Part shown: one piece after another, positions 14,030-23,629 of the stretch
How the letters are laid out: the number at the start of each line of letters is the position of its first letter
How positions within the stretch are numbered: position 1 is the stretch's first letter
DNA from: Aphanomyces cochlioides
Taxonomy: Eukaryota > Oomycota > Saprolegniomycetes > Saprolegniales > Verrucalvaceae
Assembly: GCA_019828595.1 (NCBI GenBank)
Contig: JAHQRK010000026.1
Location: forward strand, 310,001-374,000
Direction of reading: 5' to 3'
Length of the DNA: 64,000 nucleotides
Notes under the pieces: model-generated
Databases searched by the model: none
Told to the model about the DNA's origin: nothing
The model's input: the letters and a program-made list of their open reading frames with translations, nothing else
Program-made: the position numbers and the translations under genes

Positions 14030-17000
14030 TGCCAGTCGTCGCGAGTGGGCGTCTTCATGGGGTCGAGATATGCACGTGCCACGTCGCACCACATGCGACG
14101 AGAAACACGTTGAGATGCATCTTGTGGCGTGTGTTTGGGACACTCGCGTGTTGCTTTCGAGCCAAGTTGGTGCTTGGTCCACCACACTACCATGACACCT
14201 TTCAAACGTGCCAGACGTCGCGAGTGGGCGTCTTCATGGGGTCGAGATATGCACGTGCCACGTCGCACCACATGCGACGAGAAACACGTTGAGATGCATC
14301 TTGTGGCGTGTGTTTGGGACACTCGCGTGTTGCTTTCGAGCCAAGTTGGTGCTTGGTCCACCACACTACCATGACACCTTTCAAACGTGCCAGTCGTCGC
14401 GAGTGGGCGTCTTCATGGGGTCGAGATATGCACGTGCCACGTCGCACCACATGCGACGAGAAACACGTTGAGATGCATCTTGTGGCGTGTGTTTGGGACA
14501 CTCGCGTGTTGCTTTCGAGCCAAGTTGGTGCTTGGTCCACCACACTACCATGACACCTTTCAAACGTGCCAGACGTCGCGAGTGGGCGTCTTCATGGGGT
14601 CGAGATATGCACGTGCCACGTCGCACCACATGCGACGAGAAACACGTTGAGATGCATCTTGTGGCGTGTGTTTGGGACACTCGCGTGTTGCTTTCGAGCC
14701 AAGTTGGTGCTTGGTCCACTACACTACCATGACACCTTTCAAACGTGCCAGTCGTCGCGAGTGGGCGTCTTCATGGGGTCGAGATATGCACGTGCCACGT
14801 CGCACCACATGCGACGAGAAACACGTTGAGATGCATCTTGTGGCGTGTGTGTTGGGACACTCGCGTGTTGCTTTCGAGCCAAGTTGGTGCTTGGTCCACC
14901 ACACTACCATGACACCTTTCAAACGTGCCAGTCGTCGCGAGTGGGTGTCTTCATGGGGTCGAGATATGCACGTGCCACGTCGCACCACATGCGACGAGAA
15001 ACACGTTGAGATGCATCTTGTGGCGTGTGTTTGGGACACTCGCGTGTTGCTTTCGAGCCAAGTTGGTGCTTGGTCCACCACACTACCATGACACCTTCCA
15101 AACGTGCCAGACGTCGCGAGTGGGCGTCTTCATGGGGTTGAGATATGCACGTGCCACGTCGCACCACATGCGACGAGAAACACGTTGAGATGCATCTTGT
15201 GGTGTGTGTTTGGGACACTCGCGTGTTGCTTTCGAGCCAAGTTGGTGCTTGGTCCACCACACTACCATGACACCTTTCAAACGTGCCAGTCGTCGCGAGT
15301 GGGCGTCTTCATGGGGTCGAGATATGCACGTGCCACGTCGCACCACATGCGACGAGAAACACGTTGAGATGCATCTTGTGGCGTGTGTTTGGGACACTCG
15401 CGTGTTGCTTTCGAGCCAAGTTGGTGCTTGGTCCACCACACTACCATGTCACCTTTCAAACGTGCCAGTCGTCGCGAGTGGGCGTCTTCATGGGGTCGAG
15501 ATATGCACGTGCCACGTCGCACCACATGCGACGAGAAACACGTTGAGATGCATCTTGTGGCGTGTGTTTGGGACACTCGCGTGTTGCTTTCGAGCCAAGT
15601 TGGTGCTTGGTCCACCACACTACCATGACACCTTTCAAACGTGCCAGACGTCGCGAGTGGGCGTCTTCATGGGGTCGAGATATGCACGTGCCACGTCGCA
15701 CCACATGCGACGAGAAACACGTTGAGATGCATCTTGTGGCGTGTGTTTGGGACACTCGCGTGTTGCTTTCGAGCCAAGTTGGTGCTTGGTCCACCACACT
15801 ACCATGTCACCTTTCAAACGTGCCAGTCGTCGCGAGTGGGCGTCTTCATGGGGTCGAGATATGCACGTGCCACGTCGCACCACATGCGACGAGAAACACG
15901 TTGAGATGCATCTTGTGGCGTGTGTGTTGGGACACTCACGTGTTGCTTTCGAGCCAAGTTGGTGCTTGGTCCACCACACTACCATGACACCTTTCAAACG
16001 TGCCAGACGTCGCGAGTGGGCGTCTTCATGGGGTCGAGATATGCACGTGCCACGTCGCACCACATGCGACGAGAAACACGTTGAGATGCATCTTGTGGCG
16101 TGTGTTTGGGACACTCGCGTGTTGCTTTCGAGCCAAGTTGGTGCTTGGTCCACCACACTACCATGACACCTTTCAAACGTGCCAGTCTTCGCGAGTGGGC
16201 GTCTTCATGGGGTCGAGATATGCACGTGCCACGTCGCACCACATGCGACGAGAAACACGTTGAGATGCATCTTGTGGCGTGTGTTTGGGACACTCGCGTG
16301 TTGCTTTCGAGCCAAGTTGGTGCTTGGTCCGCCACACTACCATGACACCTTTCAAACGTGCCAGACGTCGCGAGTGGGCGTCTTCATGGGGTCGAGATAT
16401 GCACGTGCCACGTCGCACCACATGCGACGAGAAACACGTTGAGATGCATCTTGTGGCGTGTGTTTGGGACACTCGCGTGTTGCTTTCGAGCCAAGTTGGT
16501 GCTTGGTCCACCACACTACCATGACACCTTTCAAACGTGCCAGTCGTCGCGAGTGGGCGTCTTCATGGGGTCGAGATATGCACGTGCCACGTCGCACCAC
16601 ATGCGACGAGAAACACGTTGAGATGCATCTTGTGGCGTGTGTGTTGGGACACTCGCGTGTTGCTTTCGAGCCAAGTTGGTGCTTGGTCCACCACACTACC
16701 ATGACACCTTTCAAACGTGCCAGTCGTCGTGAGTGGGTGTCTTCATGGGGTCGAGATATGCACGTGCCACGTCGCACCACATGCGACGAGAAACACGTTG
16801 AGATGCATCTTGTGGCGTGTGTGTTGGGACACTCGCGTGTTGCTTTCGAGCCAAGTTGGTGCTTGGTCCACCACACTACCATGACACCTTTCAAACGTGC
16901 CAGTCGTCGCGAGTGGGCGTCTTCATGGGGTCGAGATGTGCACGTGCCACGTCGCTCCACATGCGACGAGAAACACGTTGAGATGCATCTTGTGGCGTGT

Positions 17001-17117
17001 GTTTGGGACACTCGCGTGTTGCTTTCGAGCCAAGTTGGTGCTTGGTCCACCACACTACCATGACACCTTTCAAACGTGCCAGTCGTCGCGAGTGGGTGTC
17101 TTCATGGGGTTGAGATG

Positions 17118-19349
17118 TACATCCTCACTCTCCTTTGAAGAACGCCACTCAAGTCCCTCATGACAACTCAGTGCTTCGTGGTTGTTATCTACAAGTGCGA
17201 TGTACTCTGGGTCCACTGACAGTCGTTCTCCACAATATCTATGCGCCGGCAGCCTTCCAAGAACGAGCAAGTTACTTCGAAGAATTGCCACGCGACTTTC
17301 CTCCACATGCGCTCCACATTGTTGGAGGAGATTTCAACTGCACTCTCAACAAAGATTTGGATTCGTTGAGACCCAGTACCTCCACCATGGCCGGCACCCT
17401 TCAACTGGAACAATGGATGCACAGTTTGTCTCTGGTGGATCTGTTTCGCCGTCAAAACCCCGTGGCAAGAACCTTCACAAGTCCCACACTCACCAACCGA
17501 CTCGACTACATCTTTTGTTCGTCCACCTTGGCGGGTCTTCGTCATTGGAAGGCGACGCACATGCCACACGTTCCACAGGCTGACCACGTGGCTTGTCGTA
17601 TCATCTCAAAGCGTCAAACATTGCGCCATGGCTCTGGATCATGGAAAGCCCCAACTTGGCTACTTCGTCTACCACGAGCGGCCGAGATTGTTCATGGATG
17701 TCTGGATCGATTTTTGGACAAGTCTCCAACATTCCACAATATCTCCAAGGCCTACGACATGCTGGTCAATGATATCCGCTCCCAACTCAAAGAATTCCAT
17801 TCTCAACGATTGGAGAAACAACGTCTGCCGTTGAAGAAGTTAGCTGTCGAGATCGCTTCGCTTTTGCAAGTCCCCAACATGCGTCAAGATGCAGTGCTGG
17901 TGGATCGAGTGCGAGACCTTCAAAAGCAAATTCACGAGCTGCAAGATCGAGACAAGCAGTTTCGTCAAGACCAGGCGTTCCAACTTCACTTGTACAAAGC
18001 AGAGCGCTCGTCCAAGTTCCACTTCATGTCCCCTGTCCCTACCCCCTTGAAGAAGACAGTCTTCAAAGAGTTGGTGGATGTCAATGGAAATGTTGTCTCC
18101 AATCAACAAGGCATGTCTGACGTCCTGGTCGACTACTACAAGGACTTGTTTGCAGCTCCCGAGGTGCAGCGATCTGGAGACGAAGTGTCGTCATTTCTGA
18201 CCCCATTGACTCGACACAAGCAACTGCCCGAGCAAGCCCAGAAAGAGCTGTCGGCTCCCTTGCGCGCCAACGAGTTCTATCATGCTATTCGACACAGCAG
18301 TTCGAACTCAGCGCCAGGTCCCAACGCTCTGCCATTCGAAGTCCTCAAACTTGCACCTCACAAGTGGTCGTTGGTATTGGAGCTGCTATTCACACACCAG
18401 CTCCATTCTCACCCTCGCTTGACTCCCATGCAACTTGTCAGTACGCTGGTGTTGCTGCACAAGAAAGGCCCCAAGTCACAAGCCAAGAACTATCGGCCCA
18501 TTAGCCTACTCAACACGGATGTGAAAATCCTGACGAGTATTCTGGCTTATCGACTTCAGCGCCACATTCGACACATCATCCACCCGGACCAGCAAGGCTT
18601 TATCCGTCGAAGCAATATCCAAACCAATATTGCACGACTGGATGACATGCTGCACCACATCAAACTACACAGTCCGTCCTCGATGGTGGCACTGCTTGAC
18701 TTTGAGAAAGCTTTTGATCGCGTGGACCACGCGTACTTGCTCCGCGTCCTCCGTCACTATGGCTTTCCCGAAACCTTTGTTGACATGGTTCGCGTACTGT
18801 ACTCGGGCCGCAAGTCTCGCATCTTGGTGAACGGCTTCTTGTCCAAGCCAGTTCACATCTCACGCGGTGTGTTGCAAGGTGATCCACTGTCGCCACTTCT
18901 GTTTGTGATCGCTTTGGAACCGATGTGCCAACTCCTACGGCAACACTCCAACTATGGCATCAAGTGTGGGGATCGCTACCACACTGGGAGTTACTTTGCC
19001 GACGACTCGCAACTCTATGCGGCAAATGAGACGTGCCTCCACCGGCAGCTTGCATTGGTTCAAACCTTTTGCGACAAGTCTGGTTTCCGACTCAACGTAG
19101 ACAAGACCCAAATTCTGACCTACAGCCAGTTGAATGGGAACCTTGCCTCACTACAAGTTACTTCCGACAGTCCCGTGAAGGCTCTTGGTATCTTGGTTGC
19201 GCCCAATCTTTCTCCATTGGCACGTTTCAATTACGTGTTTGAGAAGTTTGTGGCTCGCTTGTCTTTGTGGCTCTACAAGGCTCGAACCATGGCCGGAAAA
19301 GTCACTATCCTGCACAGCATATGTCTGCCTGTGTTATGGTACCAACTGG
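17118..19349 (+). mobile_element. E0: LINE fragment, truncated at both ends
   Basis: A 2.2-kb sense-strand piece of the LINE holding only ORF2 sequence. Its left end abuts satellite at about 17118, where satellite gagatgt runs into LINE tacatcc; the exact base is blurred by a one-base overlap. Its right end is cut at ...ccaactgg by the 3' end of element A. The missing downstream part of E0 does not reappear after A, so this locus was rearranged or deleted after or during A's insertion. Confidence 0.9.
17118..19349 (+). pseudogene. ORF2 fragment of E0 (endonuclease C-half and RT)
   Basis: Open frame matching ORF2 residues ~100-842 (numbered from the ATG of intact copies). It keeps the GGDFN and RLDY endonuclease motifs, the ADH motif, and the RT core with LLDFEKAFD and FADD. 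It lacks the first ~100 residues, including the catalytic Asn and Glu of the endonuclease, and everything after residue 842, including the zinc motif. The frame runs three bases into element A and stops at 19355-19357. No internal frameshift is visible, so decay is by truncation only. It is not expected to be functional. Confidence 0.9.
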
Positions 19350-19495
19350 TTAAATGAGTTGTATTAACCTTATTTTTGAGCAAAGGCCCTAATGACTTAC
19401 TAATTTGCCTCGTACTGTATAAATAGAACTTGGAAAACAGAATATGGCAAAGTGGTCATTGAACAGGAGATGAAGTGAGTGAGCCGTCAGCTCAC
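19350..19495 (-). other. LINE 3' UTR with stop-codon hairpin and 5'-complementary segment
   Basis: Representative of five copies; the others start at 30249, 41888, 49403 and 59889. Three features are shared. (1) A 9-bp hairpin with a 5-nt loop at 19476-19498, whose sense strand begins with the ORF2 UGA stop codon; it is the best candidate for RT recognition of its own RNA. (2) A 21-nt segment at 19395-19415 complementary at 19 of 21 positions to the element's first 21 nt. (3) On the plus (antisense) strand, a consensus TATAAATA at 19418-19425, two bases after segment 2. The hairpin is 6 bp in copy E and has a changed loop base in copy D. The sense end is CTCATTTAA, followed by CC from the target in all five copies. 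Confidence 0.8.
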
Positions 19496-22400
19496 TCATG
19501 AAACGACGCTGTCAGGAATGGCGTGTTGACGTAACCAGGGGTCCGAAGATAGATGCTTGAGCACATTGAATACCTTGGTGTATCCCTTCTTGAGAGGGAG
19601 ATCTACCAGGAGCTGTTGTAGATGTAGCTTGATCAAAGAGGCAGCATGAATGGCAACTTCCACCGGACTCTTCGCTGTGAGGTCGGGTCGAAAGGTGCGA
19701 TCGGCACGTTGGAGCCATATTTGATAATACACGCAGGCTCGGACAATCGGCCAGATCTTCAGATAGCCACGGATGTAGTATCCATCGGACGGCTTGGGCG
19801 TCTCGTAGAACATTTCCAGACACGTGGACCGAAAGGAACACTCGAGCAGTCGCTGGATCGCCTTGAAGAAATACCAAACAGATTGACCATATCCACAAGA
19901 GAACAGGAAATGCTCGTACGTCTCATTGACACGACAGAAGACACACGTCGGCTTGGGGTCTTGGTACTGAAATAGATATTGCATGGCGTTGGCGCGGAGA
20001 AGGGTCTTGAAAATGAACTCTCCATATCGAGGGAGAATGTGGTCGGGTTGGAGGAAGGCGGCAAGTTGGGTAAGGCGCTTGGGGTCTTCGTAAAAGTTGG
20101 ATGGCAGGTTGAGATGCTTGGTAGGAAGAATGGACGAGCTGACAGCTGGAGAAGCTCTGATCTTAGCCGATTTCGAAGTCGCAAACGCCAACAAGATCGG
20201 ACTCGAGTCAGGGTGTATCATCCAGTGCCATTCCATCCATTCAGAGCTTGGCGTCGGCAAGTGGAACACAGGAGCATCCTCTTCAGAAACAATCTCAAAC
20301 AATCGTGATAACTTGGTCACCAAGATTGAGATCCATTGTTTCGTTGGAGGGACAAAATTGGCTTGGCGGCAGGCACGGTTGATTTTGTCGAACAAGATCG
20401 AAGCTGGCCAAACTCGCTGACACGGAGTCAACAAATGCGACAACTTCGTGATGTGAAGCGAAGCCAATACATTGGCTTGGTCTTGCGTCGATGTAGAGCA
20501 CTGATCGTATAGGTCTTCGAGTCCAGGCAGATACGAGTTGTGCCAAAGGGGAACATCCAAAGATGAGATGTGATTTGGACAGCCGTACGGAGTCCAGCGA
20601 GATTCAAACCAGCTACTCAATAAGGCTTTCCACATTGGAGTGATATTGGGATTCTTGTACAGTTGTCTGATGAATGCAGAAGAGCCATTTGCCAAGAGGA
20701 GATCTCGGGGGGAACCCCATGGATGAAAAGCCTTCTCGAGGAGAGTATAGCCCGGCGTAATCCAGGCGGACATGGCAGACTTGCGGGGTGGGGTGGTGAT
20801 GGCTTGAATGCATCTGATCATGACAGAGCGGTTGTGTTGTTGCCATAAAGCAAGTGCATGGTGCAGGCCTAAGCCACCGGACTTCTTCGGCATGAATAGG
20901 ATCTCCTTTTTGATCAAACGGGGGCCATGGACAGAGGAGGATGGGTTGATTTCTTCACCATGCATAAATGGAAGCATGGCCTTGTCGATCTTTTTGGCCA
21001 GGTCTTTGTCGGCAGGGACAAAAGCCAGTTGGTACCATAACACAGGCAGACATATGCTGTGCAGGATAGTGACTTTTCCGGCCATGGTTCGAGCCTTGTA
21101 GAGCCACAAAGACAAGCGAGCCACAAACTTCTCAAACACGTAATTGAAACGTGCCAATGGAGAAAGATTGGGCGCAACCAAGATACCAAGAGCCTTCACG
21201 GGACTGTCGGAAGTAACTTGTAGTGAGGCAAGGTTCCCATTCAACTGGCTGTAGGTCAGAATTTGGGTCTTGTCTACGTTGAGTCGGAAACCAGACTTGT
21301 CGCAAAAGGTTTGAACCAATGCAAGCTGCCGGTGGAGGCACGTCTCATTTGCCGCATAGAGTTGCGAGTCGTCGGCAAAGTAACTCCCAGTGTGGTAGCG
21401 ATCCCCACACTTGATGCCATAGTTGGAGTGTTGACGTAGGAGTTGGCACATCGGTTCCAAAGCGATCACAAACAGAAGTGGCGACAGTGGATCACCTTGC
21501 AACACACCGCGTGAGATGTGAACTGGCTTGGACAAGAAGCCGTTCACCAAGATGCGAGACTTGCGGCCCGAGTACAGTACGCGAACCATGTCAACAAAGG
21601 TTTCGGGAAAGCCATAGTGACGGAGGACGCGGAGCAAGTACGCGTGGTCCACGCGATCAAAAGCTTTCTCAAAGTCAAGCAGTGCCACCATCGAGGACGG
21701 ACTGTGTAGTTTGATGTGGTGCAGCATGTCATCCAGTCGTGCAATATTGGTTTGGATATTGCTTCGACGGATAAAGCCTTGCTGGTCCGGGTGGATGATG
21801 TGTCGAACGTGGCGCTGGAGTCGATAAGCCAGAATACTCGTCAGGATTTTCACATCCGTGTTGAGTAGGCTAATGGACCGATAGTTCTTGGCTTGTGACT
21901 TGGGGCCTTTCTTGTGCAGCAACACCAGCGTACTGACAAGTTGCATGGGAGTCAAGCGAGGGTGAGAATGAAGCTGGTGTGTGAATAGCAGCTCCAATAC
22001 CAACGACCACTTGTGAGGTGCAAGTTTGAGGACTTCGTATGGCAGAGCGTTGGGACCTGGCGCTGAGTTCGAACTGCTGTGTCGAATAGCATGATAGAAC
22101 TCGTTGGCGCGCAAGGGAGCCGACAGCTCTTTCTGGGCTTGCTCGGGCAGTTGCTTGTGTCGAGTCAATGGGGTCAGAAATGACGACACTTCGTCTCCAG
22201 ATCGCTGCACGTCGGGAGCTGCAAACAAGTCCTTGTAGTAGTCGACCAGGACGTCAGACATGCCTTGTTGATTGGAGACAACATTTCCATTGACATCCAC
22301 CAACTCTTTGAAGACTGTCTTCTTCAAGGGGGTAGGGACAGGGGACATGAAGTGGAACTTGGACGAGCGCTCTGCTTTGTACAAGTGAAGTTGGAACGCC

Positions 22401-23551
22401 TGGTCTTGACGAAACTGCTTGTCTCGATCTTGCAGCTCGTGAATTTGCTTTTGAAGGTCTCGCACTCGATCCACCAGCACTGAATCTTGACGCATGTTGG
22501 GGACTTGCAAAAGCGAAGCGATCTCGACAGCTAACTTCTTCAACGGCAGACGTTGTTTCTCCAATCGTTGAGAATGGAATTCTTTGAGTTGGGAGCGGAT
22601 ATCATTGACCAGCATGTCGTAGGCCTTGGAGATATTGTGGAATGTTGGAGACTTGTCCAAAAATCGATCCAGACATCCATGAACAATCTCGGCCGCTCGT
22701 GGTAGACGAAGTAGCCAAGTTGGAGCTTTCCATGATCCAGAGCCATGGCGCAATCTTTGACGCTTTGTGATGATACGACAAGCCACGTGGTCAGCCTGTG
22801 GAACGTGTGGCATGTACGTCGCCTTCCAATGACGAAGACCCGCCAAGGTGGACGAACAAAAGATGTAGTCGAGTCGGTTGGTGAGTGTGGGACTTGTGAA
22901 GGCTCGTGCCACGGGGTTTTGACGGCGAAACAGATCCACCAGAGACAAACTGTGCATCCATTGTTCCAGTTGAAGGGTGCCGGCCATGGTGGAGGTACTG
23001 GGTCTCAACGAATCCAAATCTTTGTTGAGAGTGCAGTTGAAATCTCCTCCAACAATGTGGAGCGCATATGGAGGAAAGTCGCGTGGCAATTCTTCGAAGT
23101 AACTTGCTCGTTCTTGGAAGGCTGCCGGCGCATAGATATTGTGGAGAACGACTGTCAGTGGACCCAGAGTACATCGCACTTGTAGATAACGACCACGAAG
23201 CACTGGGTTGTCATGAGGGACTTGAGTGGCGTTCTTCAAAGGAGAGTGAGGATGTATCAACGTAGCCAGACCTCCAGTGGCTGGCGACGTGGATACTTCA
23301 GGGTAAATAGGCTCTTCAAAGAACAAAGAGCCTTCGTGGTTTGTGATGCGTTGCCAATGGAACGCAACACGGTCGTGGAGACTTGGCGTGCGGAAACGGG
23401 TTTCTTGGATAAAGGAAACGTCGTGAACACTTGATAGTTTGTCGAGGATGTACCGATGACTGTTGGAGAAGCCATTGGTGTTGAGGGAGATGATTTGTGG
23501 GTCCCAGTCCACGAGTTCAGTTGGGACATCGGAGAAGTTGTTGTCACTCAT
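19496..23551 (-). CDS. LINE ORF2: AP endonuclease + reverse transcriptase + zinc motif, intact
   Basis: 1351 aa from the ATG at 23549-23551; an in-frame GTG lies just before it, but ATG is preferred. The N-terminal ~260 residues are an exonuclease-endonuclease-phosphatase (APE-type) domain: Asn24 in LNTNG, Glu50 in QETR, Tyr140 in NIYAP, Asp170/Asn172 in GGDFN, Asp228 in RLDY and Asp254/His255 in ADH. Residues ~320-380 are charged and probably helical. The RT core spans ~530-850, with KNYRPISLLN, Asp626 in LLDFEKAFD, SRGVLQGDPLSPLLF and FADD (725-728). The C-terminus carries C1203-x2-C1206-x7-H1214-x4-C1219, like the zinc-binding domain after many plant-type RTs. Its role would be target nicking and target-primed reverse transcription in the nucleus. 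All catalytic residues are present, so this copy could encode active enzyme. No RNase H domain is recognised. Confidence 0.95.
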   Translation of the reverse strand: MSDNNFSDVPTELVDWDPQIISLNTNGFSNSHRYILDKLSSVHDVSFIQETRFRTPSLHDRVAFHWQRITNHEGSLFFEEPIYPEVSTSPATGGLATLIHPHSPLKNATQVPHDNPVLRGRYLQVRCTLGPLTVVLHNIYAPAAFQERASYFEELPRDFPPYALHIVGGDFNCTLNKDLDSLRPSTSTMAGTLQLEQWMHSLSLVDLFRRQNPVARAFTSPTLTNRLDYIFCSSTLAGLRHWKATYMPHVPQADHVACRIITKRQRLRHGSGSWKAPTWLLRLPRAAEIVHGCLDRFLDKSPTFHNISKAYDMLVNDIRSQLKEFHSQRLEKQRLPLKKLAVEIASLLQVPNMRQDSVLVDRVRDLQKQIHELQDRDKQFRQDQAFQLHLYKAERSSKFHFMSPVPTPLKKTVFKELVDVNGNVVSNQQGMSDVLVDYYKDLFAAPDVQRSGDEVSSFLTPLTRHKQLPEQAQKELSAPLRANEFYHAIRHSSSNSAPGPNALPYEVLKLAPHKWSLVLELLFTHQLHSHPRLTPMQLVSTLVLLHKKGPKSQAKNYRSISLLNTDVKILTSILAYRLQRHVRHIIHPDQQGFIRRSNIQTNIARLDDMLHHIKLHSPSSMVALLDFEKAFDRVDHAYLLRVLRHYGFPETFVDMVRVLYSGRKSRILVNGFLSKPVHISRGVLQGDPLSPLLFVIALEPMCQLLRQHSNYGIKCGDRYHTGSYFADDSQLYAANETCLHRQLALVQTFCDKSGFRLNVDKTQILTYSQLNGNLASLQVTSDSPVKALGILVAPNLSPLARFNYVFEKFVARLSLWLYKARTMAGKVTILHSICLPVLWYQLAFVPADKDLAKKIDKAMLPFMHGEEINPSSSVHGPRLIKKEILFMPKKSGGLGLHHALALWQQHNRSVMIRCIQAITTPPRKSAMSAWITPGYTLLEKAFHPWGSPRDLLLANGSSAFIRQLYKNPNITPMWKALLSSWFESRWTPYGCPNHISSLDVPLWHNSYLPGLEDLYDQCSTSTQDQANVLASLHITKLSHLLTPCQRVWPASILFDKINRACRQANFVPPTKQWISILVTKLSRLFEIVSEEDAPVFHLPTPSSEWMEWHWMIHPDSSPILLAFATSKSAKIRASPAVSSSILPTKHLNLPSNFYEDPKRLTQLAAFLQPDHILPRYGEFIFKTLLRANAMQYLFQYQDPKPTCVFCRVNETYEHFLFSCGYGQSVWYFFKAIQRLLECSFRSTCLEMFYETPKPSDGYYIRGYLKIWPIVRACVYYQIWLQRADRTFRPDLTAKSPVEVAIHAASLIKLHLQQLLVDLPLKKGYTKVFNVLKHLSSDPWLRQHAIPDSVVS

Positions 23552-23629
23552 CACGAGTACAGATGAAAATGAGTAGAATGGAGGGGTCAGAGGGGAGGTT
23601 GAAATGGATTGAAGCAGGGGATAGAAGCC

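Larger units (their letters stand above)
1..17117. repeat. Tandem satellite array, 179-bp monomer, ~95 copies
   Basis: Head-to-tail monomers repeat every 179 bp; the word ctttcgagcc starts at 1, 180, 359, 538 and 717. A common variant has one extra base (gtgtgtgttggg instead of gtgtgtttggg), giving 180-bp units, e.g. the step from 717 to 897. A rarer variant lacks 3 bp in cagacgtcgcgag (near 8670, 9563, 10635, 11170). Other recurrent variants are cagac/cagtc, gggcgtc/gggtgtc, cacgtcgc/cacatcgc, atatgcacg/atgtgcatg and tccacc/tccgcc. Monomers differ at only a few positions, so the array is well homogenised. It has no stop-poor frame specific to one strand, no start context and no conserved protein, and the many overlapping reading frames on both strands are by-products of the repeat. 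Unit length is close to a nucleosome plus linker, as in many centromeric satellites. The left edge is outside the window; the right edge meets a LINE fragment at about 17118. Confidence 0.97.

Noticed and set aside
21..17073. Overlapping reading frames of 60-233 codons on both strands across the satellite
   Set aside because: They repeat with the 179/180-bp unit in several frames at once; the long ones arise only where 180-bp units keep phase. No start context or domain supports a protein.
23552..23629. Oomycete-type initiator (TCATTTT) before ORF2 as an internal promoter
   Set aside because: The match is short, lies only ~16-22 nt before the ATG in a pyrimidine-rich gap, and would give almost no leader; likely chance.
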